From REEB76 sp049698775 (GTDB lineage: Bacteria; Pseudomonadota; Gammaproteobacteria; Natronospirales; REEB76), in assembly GCA_049698775.1 (NCBI GenBank), contig JBAVYM010000014.1, positions 1 to 24,698 of the forward strand: a stretch of DNA of 24,698 nt. The letters run 5' to 3'. This document shows positions 6,868 through 15,238 of the stretch, one piece after another. The notes beneath the pieces were generated by a model. That model searched no databases and was not told the DNA's origin. It worked only from the letters and a program-made list of their open reading frames with translations. The translations under genes and the position numbers were made by a program. Every line of letters begins with the position of its first letter. Position 1 is the first letter of the stretch.

Positions 6868-8955
6868 GTGACCGTATTCAAAAAAAGTTTTCAGTATGGC
6901 GACCACACCGTCACCCTGGAGACGGGCGAAATCGCCCGCCAGGCAGACGGAGCGGTGCTGGTGAGCATGGCGGATACCGTGGTGCTGGTTACCGCGGTCG
7001 GTTCCAGGACGGCGGTCACGGGCCGGGACTTTTTCCCGCTCACCGTCAACTACCAGGAAAAAACCTACGCCGCAGGTAAAATCCCCGGCGGCTTCTTCAA
7101 GCGCGAAGGCCGGCCCAGCGAAAAAGAAACCCTTACCTCCCGCCTGATTGATCGCCCCCTCCGTCCGTTGTTTCCCAAAAGTTTCTACAACGAAGTCCAG
7201 GTCGTCGCTACGGTGATTTCAGTGAACCCGGATGTGGACCCGGATGTGCCGGCGTTGTTGGGTGCGTCCGCCGCGCTCGCCATTTCCGGCATGCCATTCA
7301 TGGGTCCCATCGGTGCCGCGCGCGTGGGTTACCACGATGGTCACTACCTGTTGAATCCCACCAAGACCCAGCTCCAGACATCCGATCTGGACTTAGTGGT
7401 GGCGGGCACCGACAAGGCCGTGCTGATGGTGGAATCCGAAGCCGATTGCCTGCCGGAAGACGTGATGCTGGGCGCCGTGATGTTCGGCCACGAGAAAATG
7501 CAGGCCGCCATCCAAGTTATCAAGGAACTGGCGAAGGAAGCCGGCAAACCGGCCTGGGATTGGAAACCCACCGAGAAAGACAAGGGTTTGGCCGACGCGA
7601 TTTCGACGGAAGCCGAAAAGCCTTTGCGCGAGGCGTATCAGATCGCCGAAAAGCAATCACGCTTCGGCCGCATCGAGGAAATCCGCGAGGCCGTGCTGGC
7701 AAAATTCGCCGCCGGCGAGAATCCGCAATGGCCGCAGAATCTCGTGGCCAACGCTTTCATGGATTTGGAAAAGAAAATCGTGCGCGGTCATATCCTCGAA
7801 GGCAAACCGCGCATTGACGGCCGCGACACCAAGACCGTGCGCCCCATCACCATCAAGGTGGGCGTGCTGCCGCGCACCCACGGTTCGGCGCTGTTCACTC
7901 GTGGCGAGACCCAGGCGCTGGTCGTCACCACGCTCGGCACCGGCCGTGACGCGCAGATCATTGACGCCATCGAAGGCGAGCGCAAGGAACCCTTCATGCT
8001 GCATTACAACTTCCCGCCGTATTCGGTGGGCGAAGTGGGCATGATGGGTTCGCCGAAGCGTCGCGAGATTGGCCACGGCCGACTTGCGAAGCGCGGCATT
8101 CAGGCGGTCATGCCGGACATGGCGACCTATCCTTACGTCATCCGCGTGGTGTCTGAAATCACCGAGTCCAACGGTTCGAGTTCCATGGCCTCGGTGTGTG
8201 GCACCAGTCTGTCGCTCATGGATGCGGGCGTACCTTTGAAGGCGCCGGTAGCCGGCGTGGCCATGGGTCTTATCAAGGAAGGTGGAAAATTCGCGGTGCT
8301 GACCGACATCCTCGGCGATGAGGATCATCTGGGCGACATGGATTTCAAGGTTGCGGGCACCAATCAGGGCATTACCGCCTTGCAGATGGACATCAAGATT
8401 GACGGCATCACCAGGGAAATCATGCAGCAGGCGTTGGCCCAAGCCCACGACGGCCGCCTGCATATTCTCGGCAAGATGAACGCCGTGATCGCCCAGCCGC
8501 GCGCGGAGCTGTCCGAGTTCGCGCCGCGTATCATCACCATGAAGATTCACCCCGACAAGATCCGCGACGTAATCGGCAAGGGTGGCGCGGTGATCCGCGC
8601 GCTCACCGAAGAAACCGGCACCACCATAGACATCGAGGACGATGGCACCGTGAAGATCGCCTCGGTGGACAAGGCTGCCGGCGAAGCTGCGCGCAAGCGC
8701 ATCGAAGACATCACCGCCGACGTGGAAGTAGGCCGTATCTATCAGGGCAAGGTCGTGAAGCTGATGGATTTCGGAGCCTTTGTGGCCATTCTGCCCGGAC
8801 GCGACGGCTTGGTGCACATCTCACAAATTTCAGAAGAGCGTGTCGAGCGGGTCAGCGACAAGCTCGCTGAGGGCGATGTCATCAAGGTCAAGGTGCTGGA
8901 AGTGGACAAACAGGGCCGCATCCGTCTCAGCATGAAGGCGGTAGATGCCGCTTGA
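6868..8955 (+). CDS. pnp: Polyribonucleotide nucleotidyltransferase (PNPase)
   Basis: PNPase degrades RNA 3' to 5' by phosphorolysis and is a degradosome component. The 695 residues (E. coli 711) contain two RNase PH domains. The second carries the active-site block LGDEDHLGDMDFK with Asp486 and Asp492 at the same numbering as E. coli, and the GSPKRREIGHGRLAKRG block at about 393-409. A KH domain (IGKGGAVIRALTEETG) and an S1 domain (from about GRIYQGKVVKLMDFGAFV to the end) follow. Start GTG 6868 has AAGG at 6857-6860. A strong terminator follows 24 bases after the stop. In E. coli pnp mRNA is autoregulated through RNase III cleavage between rpsO and pnp; I see no clear long hairpin in the 58-base gap. 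Confidence 0.97.
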   Translation: MTVFKKSFQYGDHTVTLETGEIARQADGAVLVSMADTVVLVTAVGSRTAVTGRDFFPLTVNYQEKTYAAGKIPGGFFKREGRPSEKETLTSRLIDRPLRPLFPKSFYNEVQVVATVISVNPDVDPDVPALLGASAALAISGMPFMGPIGAARVGYHDGHYLLNPTKTQLQTSDLDLVVAGTDKAVLMVESEADCLPEDVMLGAVMFGHEKMQAAIQVIKELAKEAGKPAWDWKPTEKDKGLADAISTEAEKPLREAYQIAEKQSRFGRIEEIREAVLAKFAAGENPQWPQNLVANAFMDLEKKIVRGHILEGKPRIDGRDTKTVRPITIKVGVLPRTHGSALFTRGETQALVVTTLGTGRDAQIIDAIEGERKEPFMLHYNFPPYSVGEVGMMGSPKRREIGHGRLAKRGIQAVMPDMATYPYVIRVVSEITESNGSSSMASVCGTSLSLMDAGVPLKAPVAGVAMGLIKEGGKFAVLTDILGDEDHLGDMDFKVAGTNQGITALQMDIKIDGITREIMQQALAQAHDGRLHILGKMNAVIAQPRAELSEFAPRIITMKIHPDKIRDVIGKGGAVIRALTEETGTTIDIEDDGTVKIASVDKAAGEAARKRIEDITADVEVGRIYQGKVVKLMDFGAFVAILPGRDGLVHISQISEERVERVSDKLAEGDVIKVKVLEVDKQGRIRLSMKAVDAA

Positions 8956-8979
8956 TTATTGGATTGACCGAGAATAAAG

Positions 8980-9006
8980 AGAGGGCCGCAAGGCCCTCTT
9001 GTTTTT
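8980..9006 (+). terminator. Strong intrinsic terminator after pnp
   Basis: A perfect eight-pair stem (8980-8987 with 8992-8999) is capped by a GCAA tetraloop of the stable GNRA type and followed by TGTTTTT. It closes the plus-strand cluster just before the convergent amidase gene. Confidence 0.92.
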
Positions 9007-9013
9007 CAGCACA

Positions 9014-9172
9014 ATGAAATCATTACTCATCGCTGTCACTCGCTTTGGCGGAGTATTTGCCTTCACCCGGCGTGGGAAGTGCTTGCTGACATTTGCGGTG
9101 AATCCGGATACCAACATGGTTGAAGGGTATGGCATCAAGGCGTTGGACGGGAAGCCGGAGGCGTATGAGTGA
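9014..9172 (+). CDS. Possible small ORF, 52 residues
   Basis: ATG 9014 opens a 52-codon frame ending in TGA at 9170-9172, ten bases before the end of the convergent amidase gene. It begins MKSLLIAVTRFGG and ends GIKALDGKPEAYE. The C-terminal half reads like real protein, but arginines break the N-terminal hydrophobic stretch, so it is not a convincing signal peptide. No ribosome binding site is visible, and it starts immediately after the pnp terminator. I do not recognise a family. It may be a decayed gene, a frameshifted remnant or chance. Confidence 0.25.
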   Translation: MKSLLIAVTRFGGVFAFTRRGKCLLTFAVNPDTNMVEGYGIKALDGKPEAYE

Positions 9173-9182
9173 TTTGCTAAAT

Positions 9183-10817
9183 TTACGGTGTATCAGACTG
9201 CTTGCAATCCGTGACCGTGGCCAGAAACTGCGGTGCCTGGCGGGCGTGGGTGGCCTGTTCGAAGGCATAGGCGATCCCTATTAGGGTTGGCTCGCTCCAT
9301 TTGCCGGCGAAGAAGCTCACGCCCACGGGCAGGCAGTGCACGAAACCGGCGGGCACGGTGATGTCTGGATAGCCGGCCACGGCGGCGGGTGAGGAACTGG
9401 AACCGGCGACGTGATCGCCGTTTACGAGATCGGTGGTCCAGGCCGGGGTGGTAGTGGGCGCCAGCAGCGCGTCGAGTTTGTATTTTTTCATCGCTGCATC
9501 TATACCCTCCGGGCCCGCGAGGCGCCTGGCTTTGGCGCGCACGTTGAGATATGCCTTGTTGGTGAGCGGACCTTTGGCTTCAGCCTGGATAAACAGGTCC
9601 TGGCCGAACCACGGCATTTCTTCCGCCGCGTGGCTTTTATCGAACGCGATCAAATCAGCCAGACTGTGTACTGTCAGTCCTTTGCGGGCCGCCAGATAAT
9701 CGTTGAGGTAGTGCTTGAACTCATACAACAGAACGGTCATTTCGTCGTTGCCGTAGTCGTTCAGATGCGGAATCTTGATTGGATCAATGACGATAGCACC
9801 CTTGGCCTTCAGGACTGCGATGGTGTGATCCAGCACGCGGTTCACGTTGGGATCGTAACCGGCCAGTGCGCGCACCACACCGATACGCTTGCCCTTGAGC
9901 GCGCCGGCGTTGAGGAAGCGGGTGTAATCCGCGGCATGTTTATAGGCATCCACCGTGGCCGGGTCGCGCGGGTCGCTGCCCGCAATCATGGTGAGCACCG
10001 CCGCTGCATCGGCCACGCTGCGCGCGATGGGGCCGGCGGTGTCCTGGCTGTGGCTGATGGGGATGATGCCCGCACGGCTGACCAACCCGACGGTGGGTTT
10101 CATGCCCACCACGCCGTTGACGGCCGAGGGGCAGACGATAGAGCCGTCGGTTTCCGTGCCGATGGCGACCGTGACGAAGCCGGCGGCCACGGCGGCGGCC
10201 GAGCCGGAACTGGAGCCGCAGGCATTGCGGTTCAGCACGTAGGGATTGCGGGTCAGCCCGCCCTGGCCGCTCCAGCCGCTGGTGGAATGGCTGGAACGGA
10301 AATTGGCCCATTCGCTCAAGTTGGTTTTGCCGAGCAGCACCACGCCCGCTTTGCGCAGCTTGGCCACCAGCGTGGCATCCTGCGACGCCGGCGCATCCAT
10401 CAGGGCGAGTGAACCAGCTGTGGTGAGCATGCGGTCGTCGGTGTCAATGTTGTCCTTGATCAGGATGGGAATGCCGTAAAGCGTTTGCGAGCGGGCGGTG
10501 TTTTTCGGTTCGGCCGCCAGTCGGCGCGCGATAGTGAGCGCATCCGGGTTGATTTCGATAACCGAGTTAACGTGGGGTCCGGCCTGGTCGAGTTTGGTGA
10601 TGCGATCAAGGAAGTATTGCGCCAATGTTTGCGGGCTGAGTGTGCCATCAAACAGGCGCGGACGCAGTTCGGCGATGGAAGCGTAATCGAATGTTGCCGT
10701 GGCGGCCTGTGGCGCGGCGGCAGTTTTAGCCGGCGGCGTGGCGCCTGCATTCAATGTCCACGAACACAAAGCCAACAGTACGGCGATGCCAGCGGTGCGC
10801 GTGAGATTTCTGTTCAT
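9183..10817 (-). CDS. Exported amidase (amidase signature family)
   Basis: This is a 544-residue amidase-signature hydrolase with the Ser-cisSer-Lys triad: Lys121 in ILIKDNID, cis-Ser203 in the CGSSSGS block (200-206) and nucleophile Ser226 in GTETDGSIVCPS. The first 25 residues form a typical signal peptide (basic start, hydrophobic core IAVLLALCSW, cleavage likely after NAGA), followed by an Ala/Pro-rich linker, so it should act outside the cytoplasm. The C-terminal PAAVAGYPDITVPAGF is typical of peptide and aryl amidases. It is not a standard GatA: it is exported and no gatB or gatC is nearby. The start is set by GGAGGAG eight bases upstream on the minus strand. Substrate unknown; a peptide amide or small amide is plausible. 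It is convergent with pnp and last in the minus-strand series. Confidence 0.9.
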   Translation of the reverse strand: MNRNLTRTAGIAVLLALCSWTLNAGATPPAKTAAAPQAATATFDYASIAELRPRLFDGTLSPQTLAQYFLDRITKLDQAGPHVNSVIEINPDALTIARRLAAEPKNTARSQTLYGIPILIKDNIDTDDRMLTTAGSLALMDAPASQDATLVAKLRKAGVVLLGKTNLSEWANFRSSHSTSGWSGQGGLTRNPYVLNRNACGSSSGSAAAVAAGFVTVAIGTETDGSIVCPSAVNGVVGMKPTVGLVSRAGIIPISHSQDTAGPIARSVADAAAVLTMIAGSDPRDPATVDAYKHAADYTRFLNAGALKGKRIGVVRALAGYDPNVNRVLDHTIAVLKAKGAIVIDPIKIPHLNDYGNDEMTVLLYEFKHYLNDYLAARKGLTVHSLADLIAFDKSHAAEEMPWFGQDLFIQAEAKGPLTNKAYLNVRAKARRLAGPEGIDAAMKKYKLDALLAPTTTPAWTTDLVNGDHVAGSSSSPAAVAGYPDITVPAGFVHCLPVGVSFFAGKWSEPTLIGIAYAFEQATHARQAPQFLATVTDCKQSDTP

Positions 10818-10932
10818 TGCTCCTCCGGACGATAAAAAGACAGTACATGGTTCAAGCTGTGGCTGTCTGGCTAAGAGAATATTTAATCGTAAGATGTTCT
10901 AAGAGCGTCTCACAAAATGTTCTGGGTTTAAT

Positions 10933-11039
10933 CCCTTCTCCCCTCGAGGGGAGCGACCGCAGGAAGTCCCCGTGGGAAAGGTGAGGTTGAAGGGTGATCT
11001 ATCCACCCTCACCTTAACCTCTCCCGCCAGCGGGAGAGG
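10933..11039. repeat. Palindromic intergenic repeat element (paired hairpins)
   Basis: Two hairpins face each other. A perfect 16-base palindrome CTCCCCTCGAGGGGAG lies at 10938-10953. A stem of ten complementary bases lies at 11018-11027 with 11030-11039. The inner flanks are also inverted: AGGGTG at 10991-10996 against CACCCT at 11004-11009, with GTGAGGTT-like and CCTCACCTTAACCTC-like sequence around them. The pattern CCCTCACC...CTCTCCCGC...GCGGGAGAGG resembles an intergenic repeat seen many times in proteobacterial genomes, here apparently as two inverted copies. Neither stem is followed by a T tract on the transcribed minus strand. Confidence 0.7.
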
Positions 11040-11097
11040 AAAAGATATTTGCACCCAGGTAGGGTGTTTATCGTGCGTTTTCATTTCGTTAGACGCA

Positions 11098-12120
11098 CTA
11101 AGACAGGTATTGGCATAGGTGCCGGCCGATGCGGTTCCCGAGCCACATATTCGGGCGCAGCAGGGAGCCGTTCACGAAACCAACATGGCCGCCCTTGTGA
11201 CTGAGTTCCAGCGTCACGGCCGGTGCCAGTTCATCCGCGCGTGGCACCGCGGCGGGCGTCATCAGCGGATCGTCGCTGGAGTGAATGATGAGCGTGGGAA
11301 CGGTAATATTCTTCAGATAGCATCGGCTGCTGCAGGTCCGGTAATAATCATCCGCGTCCTGGAAGCCATGCAGCGGCGCGGTCAAGGCGTTGTCGAATGA
11401 CCGGAAGCTGCGTAGCGCGTGGATGTCCGGCAGCGGAAAAGGCGGTGGCACGCGCTTGAACTTCCGGCGCGTGGAACGGCGCATGCTGCCGAGCAGGTTC
11501 CATTTGTAGATTCGAGACATGCCGTGTTCCACGGTATTCGAGGCGTCGGCCAGATCGAAGGGTACGGAGACCGCGACCGCCGTGACCAGCCGGGCGCTGT
11601 TTGGACTTTCGCCCAGCCATTTCAGCAGCACGTTGCCGCCCAGCGAATAACCCACAGCGGCGAGCGGCGTCGCGGGTTCACGCTGTTTCAGAAGGCCGGA
11701 GAAATATTCCAGATCCTGGGTGAAACCGGAATGGTAATTGATGCTCAGACGGTTCGGTTCGCCGCTGCAGCCGCGAAAATGCGGTAGCACACCGCGAAAA
11801 CCCAGCATATCCAGCCGGCGCATCATGCGCGCGGCGTAGTGAGATTTGATGGAGCCTTCCAGACCGTGCAGCACGATGACGATGGGGCCAGTTGCGGCGG
11901 TGGTCCAGTCCACGTCTATGAAGTCCCCATCCGGTAGTTCCAGGCGTTCACGGCGCAAGGACGGGCGCGGTCCCGGATAGATAATGTTGGGGAAAATCGT
12001 TTGGGCATGGCGGTTACGGAGCAGCCAGCTCGGCCGGAATTCGCTTTCGACAATCTGTCCATGCGTCTCTTGAGGCACCCGGCCCAAACGTTGATCTTGT
12101 ATGATCGCCGGGGCTGTCAT
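11098..12120 (-). CDS. YheT-type alpha/beta hydrolase
   Basis: This 340-residue protein belongs to the AB-hydrolase YheT/ABHD1-like family of cytoplasmic esterases without a settled substrate. Family features are FRPSWLLRNRHAQTIFP (28-44), HGLEG at the oxyanion hole (85-89), VLPHFRGCSGEPN (111-123), the nucleophile elbow GYSLGGN with Ser159, the acid in HSSDDP (Asp283 or Asp284) and catalytic His312 in GGHVGF. No signal peptide or membrane segment is seen. Its ATG overlaps the acs stop as ATGA on the minus strand (12117-12120), so it is almost certainly translated by coupling with acetyl-CoA synthetase. I take the overlapping start as correct. A role linked to acyl or acetate metabolism is inference from that coupling. 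Confidence 0.9.
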   Translation of the reverse strand: MTAPAIIQDQRLGRVPQETHGQIVESEFRPSWLLRNRHAQTIFPNIIYPGPRPSLRRERLELPDGDFIDVDWTTAATGPIVIVLHGLEGSIKSHYAARMMRRLDMLGFRGVLPHFRGCSGEPNRLSINYHSGFTQDLEYFSGLLKQREPATPLAAVGYSLGGNVLLKWLGESPNSARLVTAVAVSVPFDLADASNTVEHGMSRIYKWNLLGSMRRSTRRKFKRVPPPFPLPDIHALRSFRSFDNALTAPLHGFQDADDYYRTCSSRCYLKNITVPTLIIHSSDDPLMTPAAVPRADELAPAVTLELSHKGGHVGFVNGSLLRPNMWLGNRIGRHLCQYLS

Positions 12121-14057
12121 GCGGATTGCGGCCGGTCGGAAACCAGTTTGTCCACCACCGAAGGATCGGCAAGCGTGGTGACGTCGCCCAGATTATCCAA
12201 TTCATTGGCGGCAATTTTGCGCAGGATACGGCGCATGATTTTGCCGGAGCGGGTCTTGGGCAGATTGGGTGCCCACTGAATCATATCGGGCGCGGCGATT
12301 GCGCCGATTTCCTTTTTTGCGAGCGCCACCAGCTCGTCGTGTAGCCTGTCAGTGGGTTCGATTCCGGTCATGAGTGTCACGTAAGCGTAGATGCCCTGAC
12401 CCTTGATGGGATGGGGATAGCCCACCACGGCAGCTTCTGCCACCTGCGGGTGCAATACCAAGGCGCTCTCGATTTCCGCTGTGCCGATACGGTGGCCGGC
12501 GACATTTATCACGTCGTCCACGCGGCCGGTGATCCAGTAATAGCCGTCGGCATCGCGGCGCGCGCCGTCGCCAGTAAAGTATTTGCCTTTGTAAGTCTTG
12601 AAGTAAGTATCAATGAAGCGCTGATGATCGCCATACACACTGCGCATCTGACCGGGCCAAGGGAAGGTGATCACCAGATTTCCGGAAGCCACACCGCTCA
12701 GTTCCTTGCCTGCACCGTCCACGATGGCCGGCCGGATGCCAAAGAAAGGCACGGTCGCGGAACCGGGTTTGAGGTCAATGGCGCCGGGCAGAGCGGAAAT
12801 CAGGATGCCGCCGGTTTCGGTTTGCCACCACGTGTCCACGATGGGGCAGCGCGCTTCGCCCACCACGTGGTAATACCACTCCCAGGCTTCCGGATTGATG
12901 GGCTCGCCGACCGATCCCAAGATACGCAGGCTGGCGCGCGAACTGGTGCGCACCGGGCCGTCGCCGTGGGCCATGAGCGCACGGATTGCGGTGGGCGCGG
13001 TGTAGAAGATATTCACCTGGTGCTTGTCCACCACTTCCCAGAAGCGTGCGGGTGTGGGGTAGGTGGGCACGCCTTCAAACATGAGCGTGATGGCGCCGTT
13101 GCAGAGCGGGCCGTACACGATGTAGGAATGACCTGTGACCCAGCCCACATCGGCGGTGCACCAATAAACATCGCCATCGTGATAATCGAATACGTATTTG
13201 TGGGTGACGGCGCAGTACAGCAGATAGCCGCCGCAGGTATGCAGCGCACCCTTGGGCTTACCTGTGGAGCCGGAGGTGTAAAGGATGAACAGCGGATCTT
13301 CCGCTCCCATGGGCTCCGCCGGGCAGTCGGCGGATGCCTGCACCATGACTTCGTGATACCAGATGTCCCGCTTTGTGTCCCAGGGAATTTTGCCACCCGT
13401 GCGCTTCAGAACAATGACAGTGTGCACGTCAGGACACTTAAGCAGGGCTTCGTCGGTATTGGCCTTGAGCGGGATGTGCTTGTTGGCGCGAATGCCTTCG
13501 TCGGCGGTGATGACCACGCGGCAATCGGAATCCAGGATGCGGTCTTTGATGGATTCCGGCGAGAACCCGCCGAACACCACTGAATGAACCGCGCCGATCC
13601 GCGCGCAGGCCAACATGGCCACGGCGGCTTCCGGCACCATGGGCATATAAATGCACACCCGGTCGCCCTTTTTGACGCCGCGGCTCTTCAGTACGTTGGC
13701 GAATTTGCACACTTCTGTGTGCAATTCTTTGTAGGTGAGCTTCCGATCCTCGCTGGGGTCGTCACCTTCCCAAATAATGGCTGTCTGGTCGCCGCGCTTT
13801 GGCAAGTGCCGGTCCAGACAGTTGTAGCAGACATTGAGTTCGGCGCCTTCAAACCAGCATATGTGCCCCTTGCTGAAATCCCAATCCAGCACACGCTCCC
13901 AGGGTTTGCTCCAGGTGACAAACTGTTTTGCCTGCTCGGCCCAGAAACCCTCTGGATTTTCTACGGAACGGCGGTACAGGGTGGCATATTGTTCGTGGTT
14001 CAGAAGCGTGTGTTGGGCCGTTCCCCGGGAGACGGGATACAGTTTTTCTTCGGACAT
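12117..14057 (-). CDS. acs: Acetyl-CoA synthetase
   Basis: Acs activates acetate with ATP and CoA via acetyl-AMP, the high-affinity route for acetate uptake and growth on acetate. The 646 residues (E. coli 652) carry the adenylate-forming P loop YTSGSTGKPKG, the acetate/AMP-site blocks ILGSVGEPINPEAWEWYYH and DTWWQTETGG, the hinge region YWITGRVDDVINVAGHRIG and the catalytic Lys606 in PKTRSGKIMRRI, the lysine that Pat/CobB-type systems acetylate in other bacteria. A tight GGAGGCAGC ribosome site precedes the ATG. The 180-base gap upstream is very AT-rich and probably holds the promoter. It overlaps the YheT-type hydrolase gene by four bases. Confidence 0.97.
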   Translation of the reverse strand: MSEEKLYPVSRGTAQHTLLNHEQYATLYRRSVENPEGFWAEQAKQFVTWSKPWERVLDWDFSKGHICWFEGAELNVCYNCLDRHLPKRGDQTAIIWEGDDPSEDRKLTYKELHTEVCKFANVLKSRGVKKGDRVCIYMPMVPEAAVAMLACARIGAVHSVVFGGFSPESIKDRILDSDCRVVITADEGIRANKHIPLKANTDEALLKCPDVHTVIVLKRTGGKIPWDTKRDIWYHEVMVQASADCPAEPMGAEDPLFILYTSGSTGKPKGALHTCGGYLLYCAVTHKYVFDYHDGDVYWCTADVGWVTGHSYIVYGPLCNGAITLMFEGVPTYPTPARFWEVVDKHQVNIFYTAPTAIRALMAHGDGPVRTSSRASLRILGSVGEPINPEAWEWYYHVVGEARCPIVDTWWQTETGGILISALPGAIDLKPGSATVPFFGIRPAIVDGAGKELSGVASGNLVITFPWPGQMRSVYGDHQRFIDTYFKTYKGKYFTGDGARRDADGYYWITGRVDDVINVAGHRIGTAEIESALVLHPQVAEAAVVGYPHPIKGQGIYAYVTLMTGIEPTDRLHDELVALAKKEIGAIAAPDMIQWAPNLPKTRSGKIMRRILRKIAANELDNLGDVTTLADPSVVDKLVSDRPQSA

Positions 14058-14164
14058 GCTGCCTCCGCGAGTGATTTATATGCCGTGTCAGTGGAATTTG
14101 GGCAGCAATGCTTACCTTAATACAAGCGGCCGACAGACCCAAACTCGTCATTTTGCCGGGTACA

Positions 14165-14236
14165 GCACTTCATTAAATATTGAGTAAATATACATTATTA
14201 TCAATATATTATATTGTATATCGCATGTTAATTATG
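14165..14236 (-). promoter_or_regulatory. AT-rich putative control region of acs
   Basis: Between the gluQRS stop and the acs start lies a block of which 14161-14220 has only 10 G/C bases in 60, against a GC-rich background. It contains inverted ends TATACA (14189-14194) and TGTATA (14215-14220) around a 20-base AT-only-like core. Several -10-like boxes can be drawn but none pairs with a convincing -35 box, so I do not assign a start site. acs is commonly under tight carbon control, so an activator site or UP element is plausible. I saw no CRP-type TGTGA-N6-TCACA. Confidence 0.45.
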
Positions 14237-14237
14237 G

Positions 14238-15212
14238 TTAAATTTTGCAACCTCTCGCTCCTTGCATTCGCTGCGGCTGCCAATGATGTATAGCCCATTG
14301 CAGCAATTCTAGTGGTGCCGCGCCGCGCAATTCCAGTGGCGGCGACTGTTCCAGAAACTGAAGCGCCTGAAAAAGGATTAACGGCGATGACTTTTTATCC
14401 AGCGACATCGCGCCGGTTTGCTTGCTCAATTTTTCGCCATCGGCGTCCATCGCGACCGGCAGGTGCATATAAAAAGGTACCGGCAGGCCCAGCAGCCGTT
14501 GCAGATAGAGTTGACGCGGTGTGGACAAGAGCAGATCGGCACCCCTGACTACGTGGGTAACGCCCTGGAAGGCATCGTCCAGCACCACGGCCAACTGATA
14601 AGCAAAATAGCCATCGGCCCGGCGGATGACGAAATCTCCCGATTCGGTGGCCAGGTTCTGGTGAATATTGCCTTGGAGCGCATCAGCGAACACGAACGTT
14701 TCATCGGACGGTACCTGCAGCCGGATGGCTCGCGCCGGCTTCCCTGCGGGCAGACCGCTTCGACATGTGCCCGGATAGACCGGCCCTTCAAGCCCCCACA
14801 GACCACTGTCGGCAATTTCCCGGCGACTGCAGGCGCAGGGATAGGCCAGACCGGTGGCCAGAAGCCGCCGGGTGGCGGCTTCGTAGGCGTCCAGACGCGC
14901 GTGCTGGTAAAGCAACGGTCCGTCCCAGTGCAGACCAAATGCTTCGAGGCTGCGCAGGATGGCATCGGCGGCACCGCTCTGTTTCCGCGGCGGGTCCAGA
15001 TCTTCCATGCGCAGCAGCCATTCGCCATCGTGGGTGCGAGCCTCCAGAAAACTGCCGAGCGCGGCGACCAGCGAGCCGAAGTGCAATAGGCCGGTGGGCG
15101 ACGGCGCGAACCGGCCTCTGTAAGAAGATGAGGGTGAGCCGCATGCGGCGAACGCCCCCCCATGGATGGCGGGGCTGATGAACGCACCAAGGATGATTTT
15201 TTTATCTGCCAA
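14238..15212 (-). CDS. gluQRS: Glutamyl-queuosine tRNA(Asp) synthetase GluQRS
   Basis: GluQRS is a truncated GluRS paralogue that activates glutamate and attaches it to queuosine at position 34 of tRNA-Asp. Seen are RFAPSPTG with the HFGS signature (44-47), zinc ligands Cys126, Cys128, Tyr146 and Cys150 (CxC...YxxxC), RGADLLLSTPRQLYLQ and the KMSKS equivalent KLSKQ (261-265). No anticodon-binding domain is present, as expected. The start is doubtful: the only conventional in-frame initiator is TTG at 15212, which adds about 28 residues before the conserved YRGRFAPSP. An ATG at 15164-15162, next to a run of seven C (15155-15161, plus strand), is one base out of frame. It follows dksA by 26 bases. 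QueF, in the same minus-strand block, makes the queuosine precursor. Confidence 0.9.
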   Translation of the reverse strand: MADKKIILGAFISPAIHGGAFAACGSPSSSYRGRFAPSPTGLLHFGSLVAALGSFLEARTHDGEWLLRMEDLDPPRKQSGAADAILRSLEAFGLHWDGPLLYQHARLDAYEAATRRLLATGLAYPCACSRREIADSGLWGLEGPVYPGTCRSGLPAGKPARAIRLQVPSDETFVFADALQGNIHQNLATESGDFVIRRADGYFAYQLAVVLDDAFQGVTHVVRGADLLLSTPRQLYLQRLLGLPVPFYMHLPVAMDADGEKLSKQTGAMSLDKKSSPLILFQALQFLEQSPPLELRGAAPLELLQWAIHHWQPQRMQGARGCKI

Positions 15213-15238
15213 GCACAGCAGTGCGCACTCGGGCTATT

